A stretch of DNA of 64,000 bases from Duganella sp. 1224 (GTDB lineage: Bacteria; Pseudomonadota; Gammaproteobacteria; Burkholderiales; Burkholderiaceae_D): the NCBI RefSeq assembly GCF_013408245.1, contig NZ_JACBYS010000003.1, positions 310,001-374,000 on the forward strand, read 5' to 3'. The notes under the pieces were generated by a model. That model searched no databases and was not told the DNA's origin. It saw only the letters and a list, made by a program, of their open reading frames with translations. Positions 8,765 through 18,845 of this stretch are shown piece after piece (within the stretch, counting starts at the first letter, position 1; each line of letters opens with the position of its first letter). The translations under genes were made by a program, and so were the position numbers.

Positions 8765-10207
8765 ATGACTAATCAGACCTTCCTCTGGCACGACTACGAA
8801 ACCTTTGGCGCCGTTCCCCGCCGCGATCGCCCGGCGCAATTCGCCGCGATCCGCACCGATGCCGAACTCAACGAGATCGGCGATCCGATCATGTTGTACT
8901 GCAAGCCCGCCAACGACTTCTTGCCTGATCCACAATCCTGCCTGATCACCGGCATCACGCCGCAGCAGTGCCTGGAATGGGGCGTGCCGGAGCACCAGTT
9001 CGCGGCTACCATCGAGCAAGCCTTCTCGCAGCCGGGCACCATCGGCGTCGGCTACAACACCATCCGCTTCGACGACGAGGTGACGCGCTTCATGTTCTGG
9101 CGCAATCTCATCGATCCGTACGCGCGCGAATGGCAAAACGGCTGCGGCCGCTGGGACCTGCTGGACGTGGTGCGCATGACCTACGCGCTGCGCCCCGAGG
9201 GCATCCAGTGGCCGGTCAAGGACGACGGCAAGCCCAGCTTCAGGCTGGAAGACCTGGCCAAGGCCAACGGCCTGCTGCACGAGGCCGCGCACGACGCGCT
9301 GTCCGACGTGCGCGCCACCATCGCGCTGGCGCGCCTGATCCGCCAGCACCAACCCAAGCTGTTCGACTTCTGCTTCGCGCTGCACAAGAAGGAGCGCGTG
9401 GCCGACGAGATCGGCATGCACCTGGCGCTCAACCTGCGCCAGCCTTTCCTGCACGTGTCCGGCATGTTCCCGGCCGAGCGCGGCTGCATCGCGCTGGTCT
9501 ACCCGCTGGGCACGCATCCGACCAACAAGAACGAAGTCATCGTCTGGGACTGCACCTACGATCCGAGCGAGCTGTTCACGCTGGACGCCGACACCATCCG
9601 CACTCGCATCTTCACGCGCGCCGACGCGCTGCCGGAAGGCATGACGCGGCTGCCGGTCAAGAGCATCCACCTGAACAAATCGCCGATGCTGGTGTCCAAC
9701 CTGAAGACGCTGTCGCCGGCCATGGCCGCCAAGTGGGGCATCGACCTGGAACAGGGCAAGGCCCACGCCGCCATCGCGGCGGCCGGCCGCGACCTGAGCG
9801 CGGTGTGGCAGGAAGTGTTCCACCGCCCCGCCGGCGAGCCGCTGGACGTGGACGAAGACCTGTACAACGGCTTCATCAGCAAGGACGACCGCCGCCTGCT
9901 GGACACGCTGCGCCGCGAATCGCCGGCGCGGCTGGCGGTGGCGTCGCCGGCGTTTGGCGACGGCCGGCTGGCCGAGCTGCTGTTCCGCTACCGCGCCCGC
10001 AACTTCCCGGAAACGCTGTCGGACACCGAGATGGAACACTGGGAGCAGCACCGCGCCGCGCGCTTCTACGAAGGCGCCGCCGGCGCCCGCACCATCGACG
10101 ATTTCTTCGCGCAGATCGACGAGCTGCAGCAGCATGCCGACGAGCGCGCGGAGCAGATTCTCGGTGAACTGTACGAGTATGCCGAGTTGGTGGCGCCGGC
10201 GCAGTAA
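8765..10207 (+). CDS. sbcB: exodeoxyribonuclease I
   Basis: A 480-residue 3'-5' single-strand DNA exonuclease used in recombination repair and mismatch repair. The DEDDh exonuclease domain fills the N-terminus: FLWHDYETFG (first Asp and Glu), YNTIRFDDEVTRFM (second Asp) and HDALSDVRATIALA (catalytic His and Asp). The following part is the SH3-like and helical region specific to ExoI, including SGMFPAERGC and NKSPMLVSNLKTL. Length matches E. coli SbcB (about 475). It ends convergently with pyrF, separated by a strong palindrome. Confidence 0.95.
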   Translation: MTNQTFLWHDYETFGAVPRRDRPAQFAAIRTDAELNEIGDPIMLYCKPANDFLPDPQSCLITGITPQQCLEWGVPEHQFAATIEQAFSQPGTIGVGYNTIRFDDEVTRFMFWRNLIDPYAREWQNGCGRWDLLDVVRMTYALRPEGIQWPVKDDGKPSFRLEDLAKANGLLHEAAHDALSDVRATIALARLIRQHQPKLFDFCFALHKKERVADEIGMHLALNLRQPFLHVSGMFPAERGCIALVYPLGTHPTNKNEVIVWDCTYDPSELFTLDADTIRTRIFTRADALPEGMTRLPVKSIHLNKSPMLVSNLKTLSPAMAAKWGIDLEQGKAHAAIAAAGRDLSAVWQEVFHRPAGEPLDVDEDLYNGFISKDDRRLLDTLRRESPARLAVASPAFGDGRLAELLFRYRARNFPETLSDTEMEHWEQHRAARFYEGAAGARTIDDFFAQIDELQQHADERAEQILGELYEYAELVAPAQ

Positions 10208-10220
10208 CCCCTCACTGCAT

Positions 10221-10249
10221 GGGGTCTGACCCCGCCGGGGTCAGACCCC
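10221..10249. repeat. GGGGTCTGACCCC palindrome between convergent genes
   Basis: Perfect 13-base arms (10221-10233 and 10237-10249) with a GCC loop, located between the ends of sbcB and pyrF. A second copy lies at 18844-18873, also between convergent genes. I recall this element as a dispersed intergenic repeat in Oxalobacteraceae and relatives. It may act as a bidirectional terminator or RNA-stabilising hairpin, although there is no T-run. Confidence 0.75.
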
Positions 10250-10273
10250 GGTATGCGGGCTGCGGGGTGGCTG

Positions 10274-11092
10274 TCAGCGATATTGGTTGATGGCGCCGCG
10301 GGTTTCTTCCGCCACGCGCCGCGCGGCCATGGCGAAGTCTTCCCCCGGGGTTGGGGTCGCGTACAGGATCGCGCGCGAGGAGTTGATCATCATGCCGGCG
10401 CCGCTGGTCGTGCGGCCCGACTTGACCGTGGCGGCGATGTCGCCGCCCTGCGCGCCGATGCCGGGCACCAGCAGCGGCATGTCGCCGACAATCGCGCGCA
10501 CCTGCGCCAGCTCTTCCGGGAAGGTGGCGCCCACCACCAGCGCGCACTGGCCGTTGGCGTTCCACTTCTGCGACACCAGTTGCGCCACGTGCTGGTACAG
10601 CGGCTTGCCGCCCACGTCCAGGAACTGCAGGTCGGAGCCGCCGGCGTTGGAGGTGCGGCACAGGATGATGACGCCGCGCTCGCGCCATTCCATGTACGGT
10701 TCGACCGAGTCAAAGCCCATGTACGGGTTGACGGTCACCGCGTCGGCGCCATAGCGGTCGTAGGCTTCGCGCGCGTACTGGCGGGCGGTGGCGCCGATGT
10801 CGCCGCGCTTGGCGTCCAGGATCAGCGGGATGTGCGGATAATGCTCGCGCACGTAGTCGCAGATCTGCTGCAACTGGTCTTCCGCGCTCAGCGCGGCGAA
10901 ATAGGCGATCTGCGGCTTGAACGAGCACGCCAGGTCGGCGGTCGCGTCGATGATCTCGCGGCAGAAGTGGTAGATGCCTTGCGGGTCGTTCTGGAACTGC
11001 GCCGGCAGCTTGGCCATGTCCGGGTCCAGGCCCACGCACAGCAGGGAGTCGTTGGCCGCCCACGCGGCAGAAAGTTTGTTGATAAAAGTCAC
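10274..11092 (-). CDS. pyrF: orotidine 5'-phosphate decarboxylase (class 2)
   Basis: A 272-residue enzyme that converts OMP to UMP in pyrimidine synthesis. The active-site motif [14 protein letters not shown] is present, along with [16 protein letters not shown] and the phosphate-binding [12 protein letters not shown]. The spacing and length (about 270) fit the class 2, mycobacterial/betaproteobacterial type rather than the shorter E. coli type. The ATG at 11092 is followed upstream by a short divergent region shared with the SDR gene. Confidence 0.95.
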   Translation of the reverse strand: MTFINKLSAAWAANDSLLCVGLDPDMAKLPAQFQNDPQGIYHFCREIIDATADLACSFKPQIAYFAALSAEDQLQQICDYVREHYPHIPLILDAKRGDIGATARQYAREAYDRYGADAVTVNPYMGFDSVEPYMEWRERGVIILCRTSNAGGSDLQFLDVGGKPLYQHVAQLVSQKWNANGQCALVVGATFPEELAQVRAIVGDMPLLVPGIGAQGGDIAATVKSGRTTSGAGMMINSSRAILYATPTPGEDFAMAARRVAEETRGAINQYR

Positions 11093-11124
11093 GACGCCCC
11101 CTCACGAAAAATGCAAACCCTCTA

Positions 11125-11155
11125 TTGTAACCCGCCCGTGGGTGGCTGTTAAAAT
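11125..11155 (+). promoter_or_regulatory. candidate promoter for SDR gene
   Basis: TTGTAA at 11125-11130 and TAAAAT at 11150-11155 are separated by 19 bases, in the gap between divergent pyrF and the SDR gene. The predicted transcript would have a leader of about 25 bases. Confidence 0.4.
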
Positions 11156-11186
11156 TTGCCATCCCCACCACAGAAAGCTGAAATCC

Positions 11187-11951
11187 ATGAAACTCACCGA
11201 TAAAGTCGCGATCGTCACCGGCGCCACCCAGGGCATCGGCCTGGCCTGCGCCCAGCGCATGATCGCCGAAGGCGCCAAGGTCATGCTGGTGGACATCAAG
11301 CCGGAAGGCGCCGAGGCCGCCGCCGCGCTGGGCGAACAGGCGCGCTTCTTCGCCGCCGATGTCTCCCAGAAGGCGGACGTGGACGCGATGGTGGCCGCCA
11401 CCCTGGCCGCCTTCGGCCGCATCGACATCCTGATCAACAACGCCGGCGTCACCCACGCCGCCAGCTTCCTCGACGTGTGCGAGGAGGATTTCGACCGCGT
11501 CATGCGCATCAACCTGAAGTCGATGTTCCTGTGCGGCCAGGCGGTGGCGCGGGTCATGGTCAAGCAGCAGAGCGGTTCGATCATCAATATGTCCAGCGTC
11601 AACGCCGAGCTGGCGATTCCGAACCAGGTGCCGTACGTGGTATCCAAGGGCGCGATCAACCAGCTGACCAAGGTGATGTCGCTCAACCTGGTCGAACACG
11701 GCATCCGCGTCAACGGCATCGGTCCCGGCACCATCCTGACCGAGCTGGCCAAGAAGGCCGTGATGGCCAGCCCGGAATCGCGCCACACCATCTTGTCGCG
11801 CACGCCGATGGGCCGCTGCGGCGAGCCGGAGGAAGTGGCGTCCATCGCCGCCTTCCTCGCCAGTGACGACGCCAGCTACGTCACCGGCCAGACCCTGTAC
11901 GTGGACGGCGGCCGCCTGGCACTGAACTACACGGTGCCGGTCAAGGCCTAA
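11187..11951 (+). CDS. classical SDR family oxidoreductase
   Basis: A 254-residue short-chain dehydrogenase. Residues 6-18 hold the NAD(P) motif TGATQGIG; NNAG is at about 85; the catalytic Ser is in INMSSVNAE and the Tyr-x3-Lys in PYVVSKGA. The C-terminus YVTGQTLYVDGGR is standard for the family. Asp in VDIKPEG at the end of the second strand favours NAD over NADP. Its TAA overlaps the stop of the convergent MarR gene by three bases. The substrate is not evident. Confidence 0.88.
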   Translation: MKLTDKVAIVTGATQGIGLACAQRMIAEGAKVMLVDIKPEGAEAAAALGEQARFFAADVSQKADVDAMVAATLAAFGRIDILINNAGVTHAASFLDVCEEDFDRVMRINLKSMFLCGQAVARVMVKQQSGSIINMSSVNAELAIPNQVPYVVSKGAINQLTKVMSLNLVEHGIRVNGIGPGTILTELAKKAVMASPESRHTILSRTPMGRCGEPEEVASIAAFLASDDASYVTGQTLYVDGGRLALNYTVPVKA

Positions 11952-12370
11952 TCCCCGGCCAGCGTGGCCGCCTGCTCCAGCCAGCGCGCCACCACGGCCA
12001 GCTCGGCCTCGGTGAAGCCGGCCTTGAGATGGTTGTTCATCTCGTCCAGCAGGCGGCGCGACTGGCGGCTGGCGCGCTCGCCGTCGGCCGTCAGGCGCAG
12101 GCGGGTGGCGCGGCCGTCGCTGTCGTCGTTGGCGCGCTCGATCAGGCCGGCCGCCTGCATGCGCTTGGACAGGTTGGTCACCGCCGCCGGCGCCACCCGC
12201 AAGGCCTCGGCAATCTCGCCAATCTTGGCGTCGCGCCGCGACTCCAGGAAGAACAGCAAGCCCACCTGCGCCGAACTGATGCCTTCCCAGGCATGCGGCC
12301 GCGTCTCCACCCAGCGCTGCAAGGCGCGCTGGGCGCGGTTCAGCAGAAATCCAAACCGTGGCGCGCTCAT
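11948..12370 (-). CDS. MarR family transcriptional regulator
   Basis: A 140-residue winged-helix regulator. The DNA-binding part is visible as GEIAEALRVAPAAVTNLSKRM followed by the wing AGLIERANDDSDGRATRLRLT; the ends carry the dimerisation helices. The ATG overlaps the stop of the upstream hydrolase gene (ATGA), so the two are one operon. A near-palindrome at 13231-13256 before the hydrolase gene fits a MarR site, giving a simple autoregulated hydrolase-repressor unit. The effector is unknown. Confidence 0.88.
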   Translation of the reverse strand: MSAPRFGFLLNRAQRALQRWVETRPHAWEGISSAQVGLLFFLESRRDAKIGEIAEALRVAPAAVTNLSKRMQAAGLIERANDDSDGRATRLRLTADGERASRQSRRLLDEMNNHLKAGFTEAELAVVARWLEQAATLAGD

Positions 12371-13218
12371 GCCGCCGCCAGCAGCCAGTTGCCCACCTGC
12401 GGCCACAGCGCGGCGGCGCTGCGCTGGCGGAAAAAGCCCATGTGGCCGATGGCCGGCAGTCCGGCGTCGGCCGGCGCCAGGTGGCGGCGTTCGATGTCGG
12501 CATGGATCAGCGGCCGCAGCAGCAGGTCCATCGCCTGCCGGTTGGCCCACGGGTCATCGTCAAAGCCCAGCACCAGCAGCGGCAGCCGGACGCGCGCCAC
12601 CCGCCGCGCCGCGTCCATGGCCGGATCGTCGTAGAAATAGCGCGGCAAGGTGGTCCAGCGGCTCCATTGCAGCATGACCGGTCCCGGCAGGTCTTCGCCC
12701 AGCCCCAGCCGGCGCCCCGGCATGTAGCCCAGCAGGCGGCACAGCAGCGGCGCCAGCAGCCGCATCACGCACCACACGCGCAGCCGTTCCAGCCCGCCCC
12801 GGATGGTGCGGGTGACGCCGGCATGCGCCGCCACCATGACCGCCGCCCGCAGGCGCGGCGTGGCCGACGACAGCGCGATCGCATGGCCGCCGACGCTGTG
12901 CCCCACCGCCAGCAGCGGCAGCGACGGAAAGCGTTCGGCCGCCCAGCGGGTGACGGCGCCGACGTCTTCCTCCATCCAGTCCGCCATCGAGACGGCGCAA
13001 TCGCGCAGCGGACCACGGCGCGAACGCCCGGTGCCGCGATAGTCATAGGTCAGCACGTGCAGGCCGAGGCCGTGCAGGTAGGTGGCAAAGGCCAGGTAGT
13101 AGCGCTGCGTGACGGCGGTGGCCGGATGCAGCAGCACCACGGCGCGCGGCTGCGGCGCCTGCCACAAGGTGGCGGCCACCACGCCCGCTTCCGCCACGGG
13201 GATGTCGAACTGTTCCAT
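12367..13218 (-). CDS. alpha/beta hydrolase
   Basis: A 283-residue soluble alpha/beta hydrolase. The nucleophile elbow is GHSVGGHA, the oxyanion region is LLHPATAVTQRYY, YDYRGTGRS follows, and the final catalytic His is probably in IGHMGFFR. The pattern resembles the YheT-like or serine aminopeptidase-type lipase group (COG4757-like). It is first in a two-gene operon with the overlapping MarR gene. Substrate unknown. Confidence 0.85.
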   Translation of the reverse strand: MEQFDIPVAEAGVVAATLWQAPQPRAVVLLHPATAVTQRYYLAFATYLHGLGLHVLTYDYRGTGRSRRGPLRDCAVSMADWMEEDVGAVTRWAAERFPSLPLLAVGHSVGGHAIALSSATPRLRAAVMVAAHAGVTRTIRGGLERLRVWCVMRLLAPLLCRLLGYMPGRRLGLGEDLPGPVMLQWSRWTTLPRYFYDDPAMDAARRVARVRLPLLVLGFDDDPWANRQAMDLLLRPLIHADIERRHLAPADAGLPAIGHMGFFRQRSAAALWPQVGNWLLAAA

Positions 13219-13230
13219 TTGCCTCGCCCC

Positions 13231-13256
13231 AAATTAGTTAACGTGTTAAATAATTT
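13231..13256. promoter_or_regulatory. candidate MarR operator
   Basis: AAATTAGTTAAC, a 2-base centre, then GTTAAATAATTT: 12-base arms with a single mismatch and a perfect TTAAC-N2-GTTAA core at 13238-13249. It lies 13 bases upstream of the hydrolase start in the hydrolase-marR operon, matching the size and TTAAC/GTTAA halves common for MarR-family sites. Confidence 0.6.
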
Positions 13257-13296
13257 AGTGCGCCGCGTGGCCGCTGTCAATCCCAAAGGCAGAGTT

Positions 13297-13398
13297 ATGC
13301 CCTTGCCTGATGACTGGTATCTGAAAGAACAATTAGACACATATCTGGCGACGCAGCATAATGGCACCTGTCTCCACTATTCTCCTCCAAGAAAATAG
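13297..13398 (+). CDS. possible 33-residue small protein
   Basis: A short frame, MPLPDDWYLKEQLDTYLATQ then 13 more residues, starts at the ATG at 13297 with a modest AAAGGCAG site, and is followed within 6 bases by a strong Rho-independent terminator. Gene-then-terminator layout suggests a real small transcript; a GTG at 13258 is an alternative start. It is divergent from the hydrolase operon and could share the MarR operator. It could instead be a non-coding RNA. Confidence 0.4.
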   Translation: MPLPDDWYLKEQLDTYLATQHNGTCLHYSPPRK

Positions 13399-13402
13399 TT
13401 TT

Positions 13403-13433
13403 AAGCCCGCTCCAGACAGCGGGCTTTTTTTTT
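13403..13433 (+). terminator. Rho-independent terminator
   Basis: AAGCCCGCT and AGCGGGCTT pair around a 6-base loop, followed by an unbroken run of T. This is the clearest intrinsic terminator in the window, and it ends the short transcript containing the 33-residue frame. Confidence 0.85.
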
Positions 13434-13518
13434 GTTTGGTGTCATGATGGCGTCACAAACGCTGCCTATACTGGTCACATCTTAAGTACATGCAACCGAT
13501 AGGCATGACTGAAGAAAA

Positions 13519-13542
13519 GGTGCACCGGGGCTCCGGTGCACC
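13519..13542 (+). other. stem-loop upstream of VanZ gene
   Basis: GGTGCACCGG and its complement flank a GGCT loop; a T6 run follows 8 bases later. It is 38 bases before the VanZ start. It could be a terminator for an upstream RNA or a leader structure. Confidence 0.45.
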
Positions 13543-13580
13543 ACTCCCCATTTTTTGCAGTGCATGGTATTGTCCTGCTC

Positions 13581-13973
13581 ATGCTCAAGCAAATCTTCCT
13601 CACCCCTTCTTACGCCCGCCTCCGCTACTGGACCGCCATTGCGCTGTATCTGCTGATACTGATCATCGGCTCGATACCGGGCGCCCGGCAGGACATCGGC
13701 GAAGTGGCGTCCGGCGTCATCCTCCATTCGCTGGCCTACGCCGGCCTGACCTTCCTGATCTTTACCGGCGGCAGCGGCACGCCGTCACAGCGCGCCGGCA
13801 AGGCGGTGCTGACCATCGCCGCCATGGGCGCGCTCGACGAATTCGTGCAGAGCTTTTTCCCGTACCGCCACGGCGCAGTATCGGACTGGATGGTCGACTG
13901 CACGGCGGCGATGGTGACGGCCGGCTTCATGTGGGCTCTCTGGAATCGCTATCGCAGTCTTGCGGCTGGCTGA
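13581..13973 (+). CDS. VanZ family membrane protein
   Basis: A 130-residue protein with about four hydrophobic segments. It contains the VanZ-like pattern of a Gly/Ser-rich first helix end, HSLAYAGLTFLIF in the second, and DEFVQSFFPYRHGAVSDWMVD before the last helix. The family is named after a teicoplanin-resistance protein but most members are of unknown function. ATG at 13581 is chosen; earlier starts lie in the leader hairpin. Its last 47 bases overlap a convergent small gene. Confidence 0.8.
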   Translation: MLKQIFLTPSYARLRYWTAIALYLLILIIGSIPGARQDIGEVASGVILHSLAYAGLTFLIFTGGSGTPSQRAGKAVLTIAAMGALDEFVQSFFPYRHGAVSDWMVDCTAAMVTAGFMWALWNRYRSLAAG

Positions 13974-14142
13974 CGTCGCCGGTCGCCCGGTCCACATCCC
14001 GCCGCATCTCCCGCAGCTGCTCGGCCCTGGCCACGCGTACCAGGCCGTGCAGTGCGTGCAGGAAGAAATGCCGGCTGCGGGTATCGCTGCAGGTGGCATC
14101 AATGAGCTCTTCGATAATAGTGTCTGTCACGCGTGTCAACAT
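13927..14142 (-). CDS. hypothetical small protein
   Basis: A 71-residue soluble protein, starting MLTRVTDTIIEELIDAT, mostly helical and charged, with His/Cys residues in the middle (SDTRSRHFFLHALHG). AAAGGA lies 7 bases before the ATG at 14142, which supports this start over the in-frame one at 14172. The 3' end overlaps the VanZ gene tail. Family not recognised. Confidence 0.5.
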   Translation of the reverse strand: MLTRVTDTIIEELIDATCSDTRSRHFFLHALHGLVRVARAEQLREMRRDVDRATGDVSQPQDCDSDSREPT

Positions 14143-14278
14143 ATCGATGTCCTTTAGTGTGATACCGGACAATTATTGTCTGCGGGTAGCATGTTTCAAT
14201 TGATGTACATCAATCGGGACCGATGGCAAGGGAACGATGCGGCCGCGCGCCTCTCTGACGGTATTTACGGAGGCGAAG

Positions 14279-14737
14279 ATGAAGAACACAACAGTTTGGA
14301 TGATGGCGCTGTGCATGCTGGCGGCGACCGCGTGCGCGAACAGGACCGGCGACGGCAGCGCGCCCGGCGGCAGCGGCTACGTGCCGGGCAGCGCCAGCAC
14401 CGGATCGGGCGGCAGCAGCACGGGCACCAGCGCAGGTAGCGCCGGCGGCGCCGGCTCGATGATGACCGGCACCGGCACGCAGCAATCGCCGGCGGGCTAC
14501 GCCGTGGTACAAGCCATCGATCAGCTGCAGCGGCAAGATATCGGCGTCGGCGCCATGGGCGCGGCTGGCGCGGCGGCGGCCGGCGGCAGCATGGGCGGCT
14601 CGCCGACCGACAAGGTCTACCGCATCACGCTGCGGATGGACGACGGCAGCAGCCAGATGATCGTCGAAGAATCCCTGCCCAGCTATAAAATCGGCGATCG
14701 CGTCCGCTACAGCAACGGCAGCGTCCGGCCGTATTAA
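14279..14737 (+). CDS. glycine-rich lipoprotein
   Basis: A 152-residue protein with a lipoprotein signal (MKNTTVWMMALCMLAATAC, lipobox LAATAC with Cys 19). Residues 23-65 are a low-complexity Gly/Ser/Thr stretch. The C-terminal 50 residues (DKVYRITLRMDDGSSQMIVE, then KIGDRVRYSNGSV) look like a small beta domain found in outer-membrane lipoproteins of the SlyB/Pcp type. Likely anchored to the outer membrane. The GGAGGCGAAG site precedes the ATG. Its stop overlaps the convergent TraB gene by four bases. Confidence 0.75.
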   Translation: MKNTTVWMMALCMLAATACANRTGDGSAPGGSGYVPGSASTGSGGSSTGTSAGSAGGAGSMMTGTGTQQSPAGYAVVQAIDQLQRQDIGVGAMGAAGAAAAGGSMGGSPTDKVYRITLRMDDGSSQMIVEESLPSYKIGDRVRYSNGSVRPY

Positions 14738-15636
14738 TACAGCTGCTCGACCTGGTAGCCGCGCCGCCGCAGCAGTTGCGGCAAGCCGTCATCGCCCACC
14801 AGGTGCAGCAGGCCCACGCCCACAAACGCCACCTGGTCCTGCTGCATGATGCGCTCGATGCTGGCCGCCATCTCCGGATTGCGCTTGCCCAGCAACACGC
14901 GGTTCATGAAGCCGGCGGAGATGCTGTTGCCGCTGGTGGCGTTGTGCCACGCGGCCTGGATGCCCGTGCGGTCGGCCGCGCTCCAGGCCTCGATCAGCGC
15001 CTGGGATTTTTTCAGCGAATCGCCATCGGCCAGGTCGGCCAGGTTTTCGAGCAGATACTGCTCCTGCTGCTGCGCGTCCAGCGAGTCGAACAAGCCCAGC
15101 TGGTAATCTGCGCTCTCCAGCTCGCGCACCGTCTTGTCCTGCTTCTGCGCGGCCGCCAGCAAAGCGAACTCCACCGCCTGGCTGCGCTGATAGCCGTGCT
15201 TCTCCATTTCCGCGCCCACCAGCAGATTGGCGATCAGCCACGGCTTGTAGTGCTGCACCGACGACAGCGGGATGCCGGCACGCGTCAGCGCCTGCACGGT
15301 CTTCTGCAAGGCGGCGGGCGTCAGATGATTCTGGATCGTATCGCCATCCGGATAGCGGGCGTGGCGCGCCAGCGCGACCTGGAATGCCTTGTCCTCGCGG
15401 ATGTCCAGCTCGATCACCAGCGCCTTGGAATCCAGCAGCGCGCGCGACGCCACCTCATCCAGCGGATAGAAACCGTCGCGGCCGACGTGGATGGTACCGT
15501 ACAGATAACTGGTCTTGCCGTCATGCGTCACCCGGTAGAGCTGTCCGCGATGTTGCGCCGAAGTTTCCAGCGAGCCAGCGGCAAACACGAGCTGGCAGCA
15601 CGCCAGCAGGAACGCGAATACGATACCGGATTTCAT
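14734..15636 (-). CDS. TraB/GumN family protein
   Basis: A 300-residue secreted protein with a signal peptide (MKSGIVFAFLLACCQLVFAA). The family's hallmark YLYGTIHVGRDGFYPL occurs at about residues 43-58, and the paired C-terminal motif VAFVGVGLLHLVGDDGL near 275, with conserved Gly-x2-His in each. Length is typical for bacterial TraB/GumN proteins, which are related to Tiki metalloproteases; bacterial function is unclear. It stands alone, convergent with the lipoprotein gene. Confidence 0.88.
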   Translation of the reverse strand: MKSGIVFAFLLACCQLVFAAGSLETSAQHRGQLYRVTHDGKTSYLYGTIHVGRDGFYPLDEVASRALLDSKALVIELDIREDKAFQVALARHARYPDGDTIQNHLTPAALQKTVQALTRAGIPLSSVQHYKPWLIANLLVGAEMEKHGYQRSQAVEFALLAAAQKQDKTVRELESADYQLGLFDSLDAQQQEQYLLENLADLADGDSLKKSQALIEAWSAADRTGIQAAWHNATSGNSISAGFMNRVLLGKRNPEMAASIERIMQQDQVAFVGVGLLHLVGDDGLPQLLRRRGYQVEQLY

Positions 15637-15751
15637 AATATTTACATTGGAATAAAAGAGAATAAGGGCGAGCGCCTTATGTATTCCAATGTTAAGTCAG
15701 CAGCGAGCGCTTCAAGAAACTTTTTTTAAAGACCGTCGGCAAAATAAAACA

Positions 15752-16513
15752 TTATTTAAGGCGATTTTGATAATTACTGATTATTTTGCTCACACTTCCA
15801 TCCCTCACCATCGCATCAATGGCTTTATTCACATCTTCCACGCCCACCTGCCCTTTGGGAGAGACGGCGCATTGGGATTTATATTTTTTCACCACCAGCG
15901 GCGGATAAACCGATAGTTTCTCGCCAACCTTGAGATAATAATTAAGGGTATTTTGCTGGGTAATCGCATGATGCAAACGCCCGGCCGCCAATTTACGCAA
16001 ATTAGCCGATGACGAATGGCCATCATCTCGAATAAACTGTTTTCCTAACGCGTGGTCGAATTCGGGATAGTAATATCCCAAGACCGTGGCAATTGGCTGG
16101 CCGGCCACGTCCCGCAAGCTGCGCGGCTGCGGCACGGTGGTATCGGTGACCAGCACCTCGGCGACCGGGAAAAAGCCGCGCGACCAGCGCGACGCGCCCG
16201 GCAGCCACGGCGGCAGATACAGGCAGATCAGATCGGCCTGGCCAGATTCCAGCGCCATGGCGATACGCTTGCGCGGCAGCAGCAGGAAGCGCGCCTCGCG
16301 CCCCAGCCTGGCGGCCAGCGCATCGCCGATGTCCTTGTGAAAACCTTCGGTCAGCTGGTTGTCCCGGAAACTGGCCATCGGCATCTCGGTGCCGTTATCG
16401 ACCGCCACCACCAGCGGCGGCAAGGGCGCGGCGGCGGACGCCACCATCACGCTGAACGCTATCAAGGCGTGGCCTGCACGCTTGGCCCAATCTGTGTATG
16501 CTTGTCTATCCAT
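15752..16513 (-). CDS. periplasmic substrate-binding protein (family 3-like)
   Basis: A 253-residue protein with an N-terminal hydrophobic export signal ending near SAAAPL. The rest has the layout of solute-binding family 3 proteins: [47 protein letters not shown] and a C-terminal [17 protein letters not shown]. No permease or ATPase genes are next to it, so it may be an orphan receptor or feed a transporter elsewhere. The ATG at 16513 precedes the signal; a TATAAT on the minus strand (16523-16528) lies only 9 bases before it, so the transcript may have almost no leader. Confidence 0.78.
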   Translation of the reverse strand: MDRQAYTDWAKRAGHALIAFSVMVASAAAPLPPLVVAVDNGTEMPMASFRDNQLTEGFHKDIGDALAARLGREARFLLLPRKRIAMALESGQADLICLYLPPWLPGASRWSRGFFPVAEVLVTDTTVPQPRSLRDVAGQPIATVLGYYYPEFDHALGKQFIRDDGHSSSANLRKLAAGRLHHAITQQNTLNYYLKVGEKLSVYPPLVVKKYKSQCAVSPKGQVGVEDVNKAIDAMVRDGSVSKIISNYQNRLK

Positions 16514-16574
16514 TTCGAAAGAATTATACCCACACACTTTCAATGGGATTGTCATTAGCCAAGAGATTACACCC

Positions 16575-17582
<1,008 letters not shown>

Positions 17583-17654
17583 AACCAGCCCACGCTCAGC
17601 AGGAAATTGCCGAGGCCGTTAGAATGACCGCCTCTCAAATTTCCGGAGCCTGAC

Positions 17655-18845
17655 GTGAGCCAGTCCCACGCCCATCAAGACCTTTCTCCCGGCATGGTCT
17701 GGCTGTTCGCGATTGCGACCGGCCTGATCGTCGCCAACCTGTACTACGCCCAGACGCTGATCGGCCCGATCAGCCGCGCCACCGGCCTCGATCCCGGCGC
17801 GGCCGGCCTGATCGTCACGCTGACGCAGATCGGCTACTGCCTCGGCCTGCTGTTCATCGTGCCGCTGGGCGACCTGCTGGAAAACCGCCGGCTGATCGTC
17901 ATCGCCCTGCTGACGACCTCGGTGGCGCTGCTGGCGGCGTCGATGACCAGCAGTGGCCACCTGTTCCTGTTTGCCGCGCTGTGCATCGGCCTCGGCTCGG
18001 TGGCGGCGCAGATTGTGGTGCCGTTCGCGGCGCACCTGTCCAAGCCCGAAACGCGCGGCAAGACCGTCGGCAAGGTCATGAGCGGCCTGCTGATGGGCAT
18101 CATGCTGGCGCGGCCGGTCGCCAGCCTGGTGGCCGATGCGCTGGGCTGGCATGCGATCTTCGTGCTGTCGGCGGTGACCACGGCGGCGCTGGCCTTCCTG
18201 CTGCGCGCCAGGCTGCCGCAGCGTCAGCCGCATGGCGGCATGCACTACTTTGCGCTGCTGGGATCGATGTGGCACCTGCTGAAGACCACGCCGGTGCTGC
18301 GCCGCCGGGCGGCGTACCAGGCCTGCATGTTTGGCGCATTCAGCCTGTTCTGGACCTGCGTGTCGCTGGAGTTGACCGGGCCGTATTTCCAGATCAGCCA
18401 GACCGGGGTGGCGATCTTTGCGCTGGTGGGCGTGGCGGGGGCGATCGCGTCGCCGATCGCCGGCCACCGCGCGGATCAGGGCAAGAGCCGCTCGACCACG
18501 TTTGTGGCCTTGAGCCTGGGCGTGCTGGCGTTTGCGATGCCGCTGGTGATCCGCAGCAGCCGGCTGGTGGATCTGGGTGTGCTGGTGCTGACGTCGATTA
18601 TTCTGGACATGGGCGTGTCGGCCAACCTGGTGACGGGACAGCGGGCGATCTTTGCGTTGCCGCCGGAGATACGCAGCCGCTTGAACGGGCTGTACATGGC
18701 GCTGTTCTTCATGGGCGGCGCGGTGGGATCGTCGCTGGGCGGCTGGATGTTTGCCGCGCATGGGTGGACGGGGGTGCTGTGGACAGGACTCGCGTTTCCG
18801 CTGATCGCGCTGTGTGTGTTTGCCACTGAACCCCGCAAGGCGTAG
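17655..18845 (+). CDS. MFS transporter
   Basis: A 396-residue, 12-helix major facilitator. The first helices read MVWLFAIATGLIVANLYYAQ, followed by PLGDLLENRRLIV for the motif-A loop. Glu/Asn-Tyr-Tyr in NLYYAQ is typical of the YnfM/YgaY-like efflux branch (MFS_1). Probably exports drugs or metabolites. It follows the LLM gene and ends convergently with the M28 peptidase gene, separated by the second GGGGTCTGACCCC palindrome. Confidence 0.88.
   Translation: MSQSHAHQDLSPGMVWLFAIATGLIVANLYYAQTLIGPISRATGLDPGAAGLIVTLTQIGYCLGLLFIVPLGDLLENRRLIVIALLTTSVALLAASMTSSGHLFLFAALCIGLGSVAAQIVVPFAAHLSKPETRGKTVGKVMSGLLMGIMLARPVASLVADALGWHAIFVLSAVTTAALAFLLRARLPQRQPHGGMHYFALLGSMWHLLKTTPVLRRRAAYQACMFGAFSLFWTCVSLELTGPYFQISQTGVAIFALVGVAGAIASPIAGHRADQGKSRSTTFVALSLGVLAFAMPLVIRSSRLVDLGVLVLTSIILDMGVSANLVTGQRAIFALPPEIRSRLNGLYMALFFMGGAVGSSLGGWMFAAHGWTGVLWTGLAFPLIALCVFATEPRKA

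Noticed and set aside
8078..10135. 685-residue minus-strand frame spanning DUF5610 gene and sbcB
   Set aside because: Its N-terminal two-thirds is antisense to sbcB, with Val/Arg/Gln-rich composition typical of GC-rich shadows. Only the last 207 residues are a real gene.
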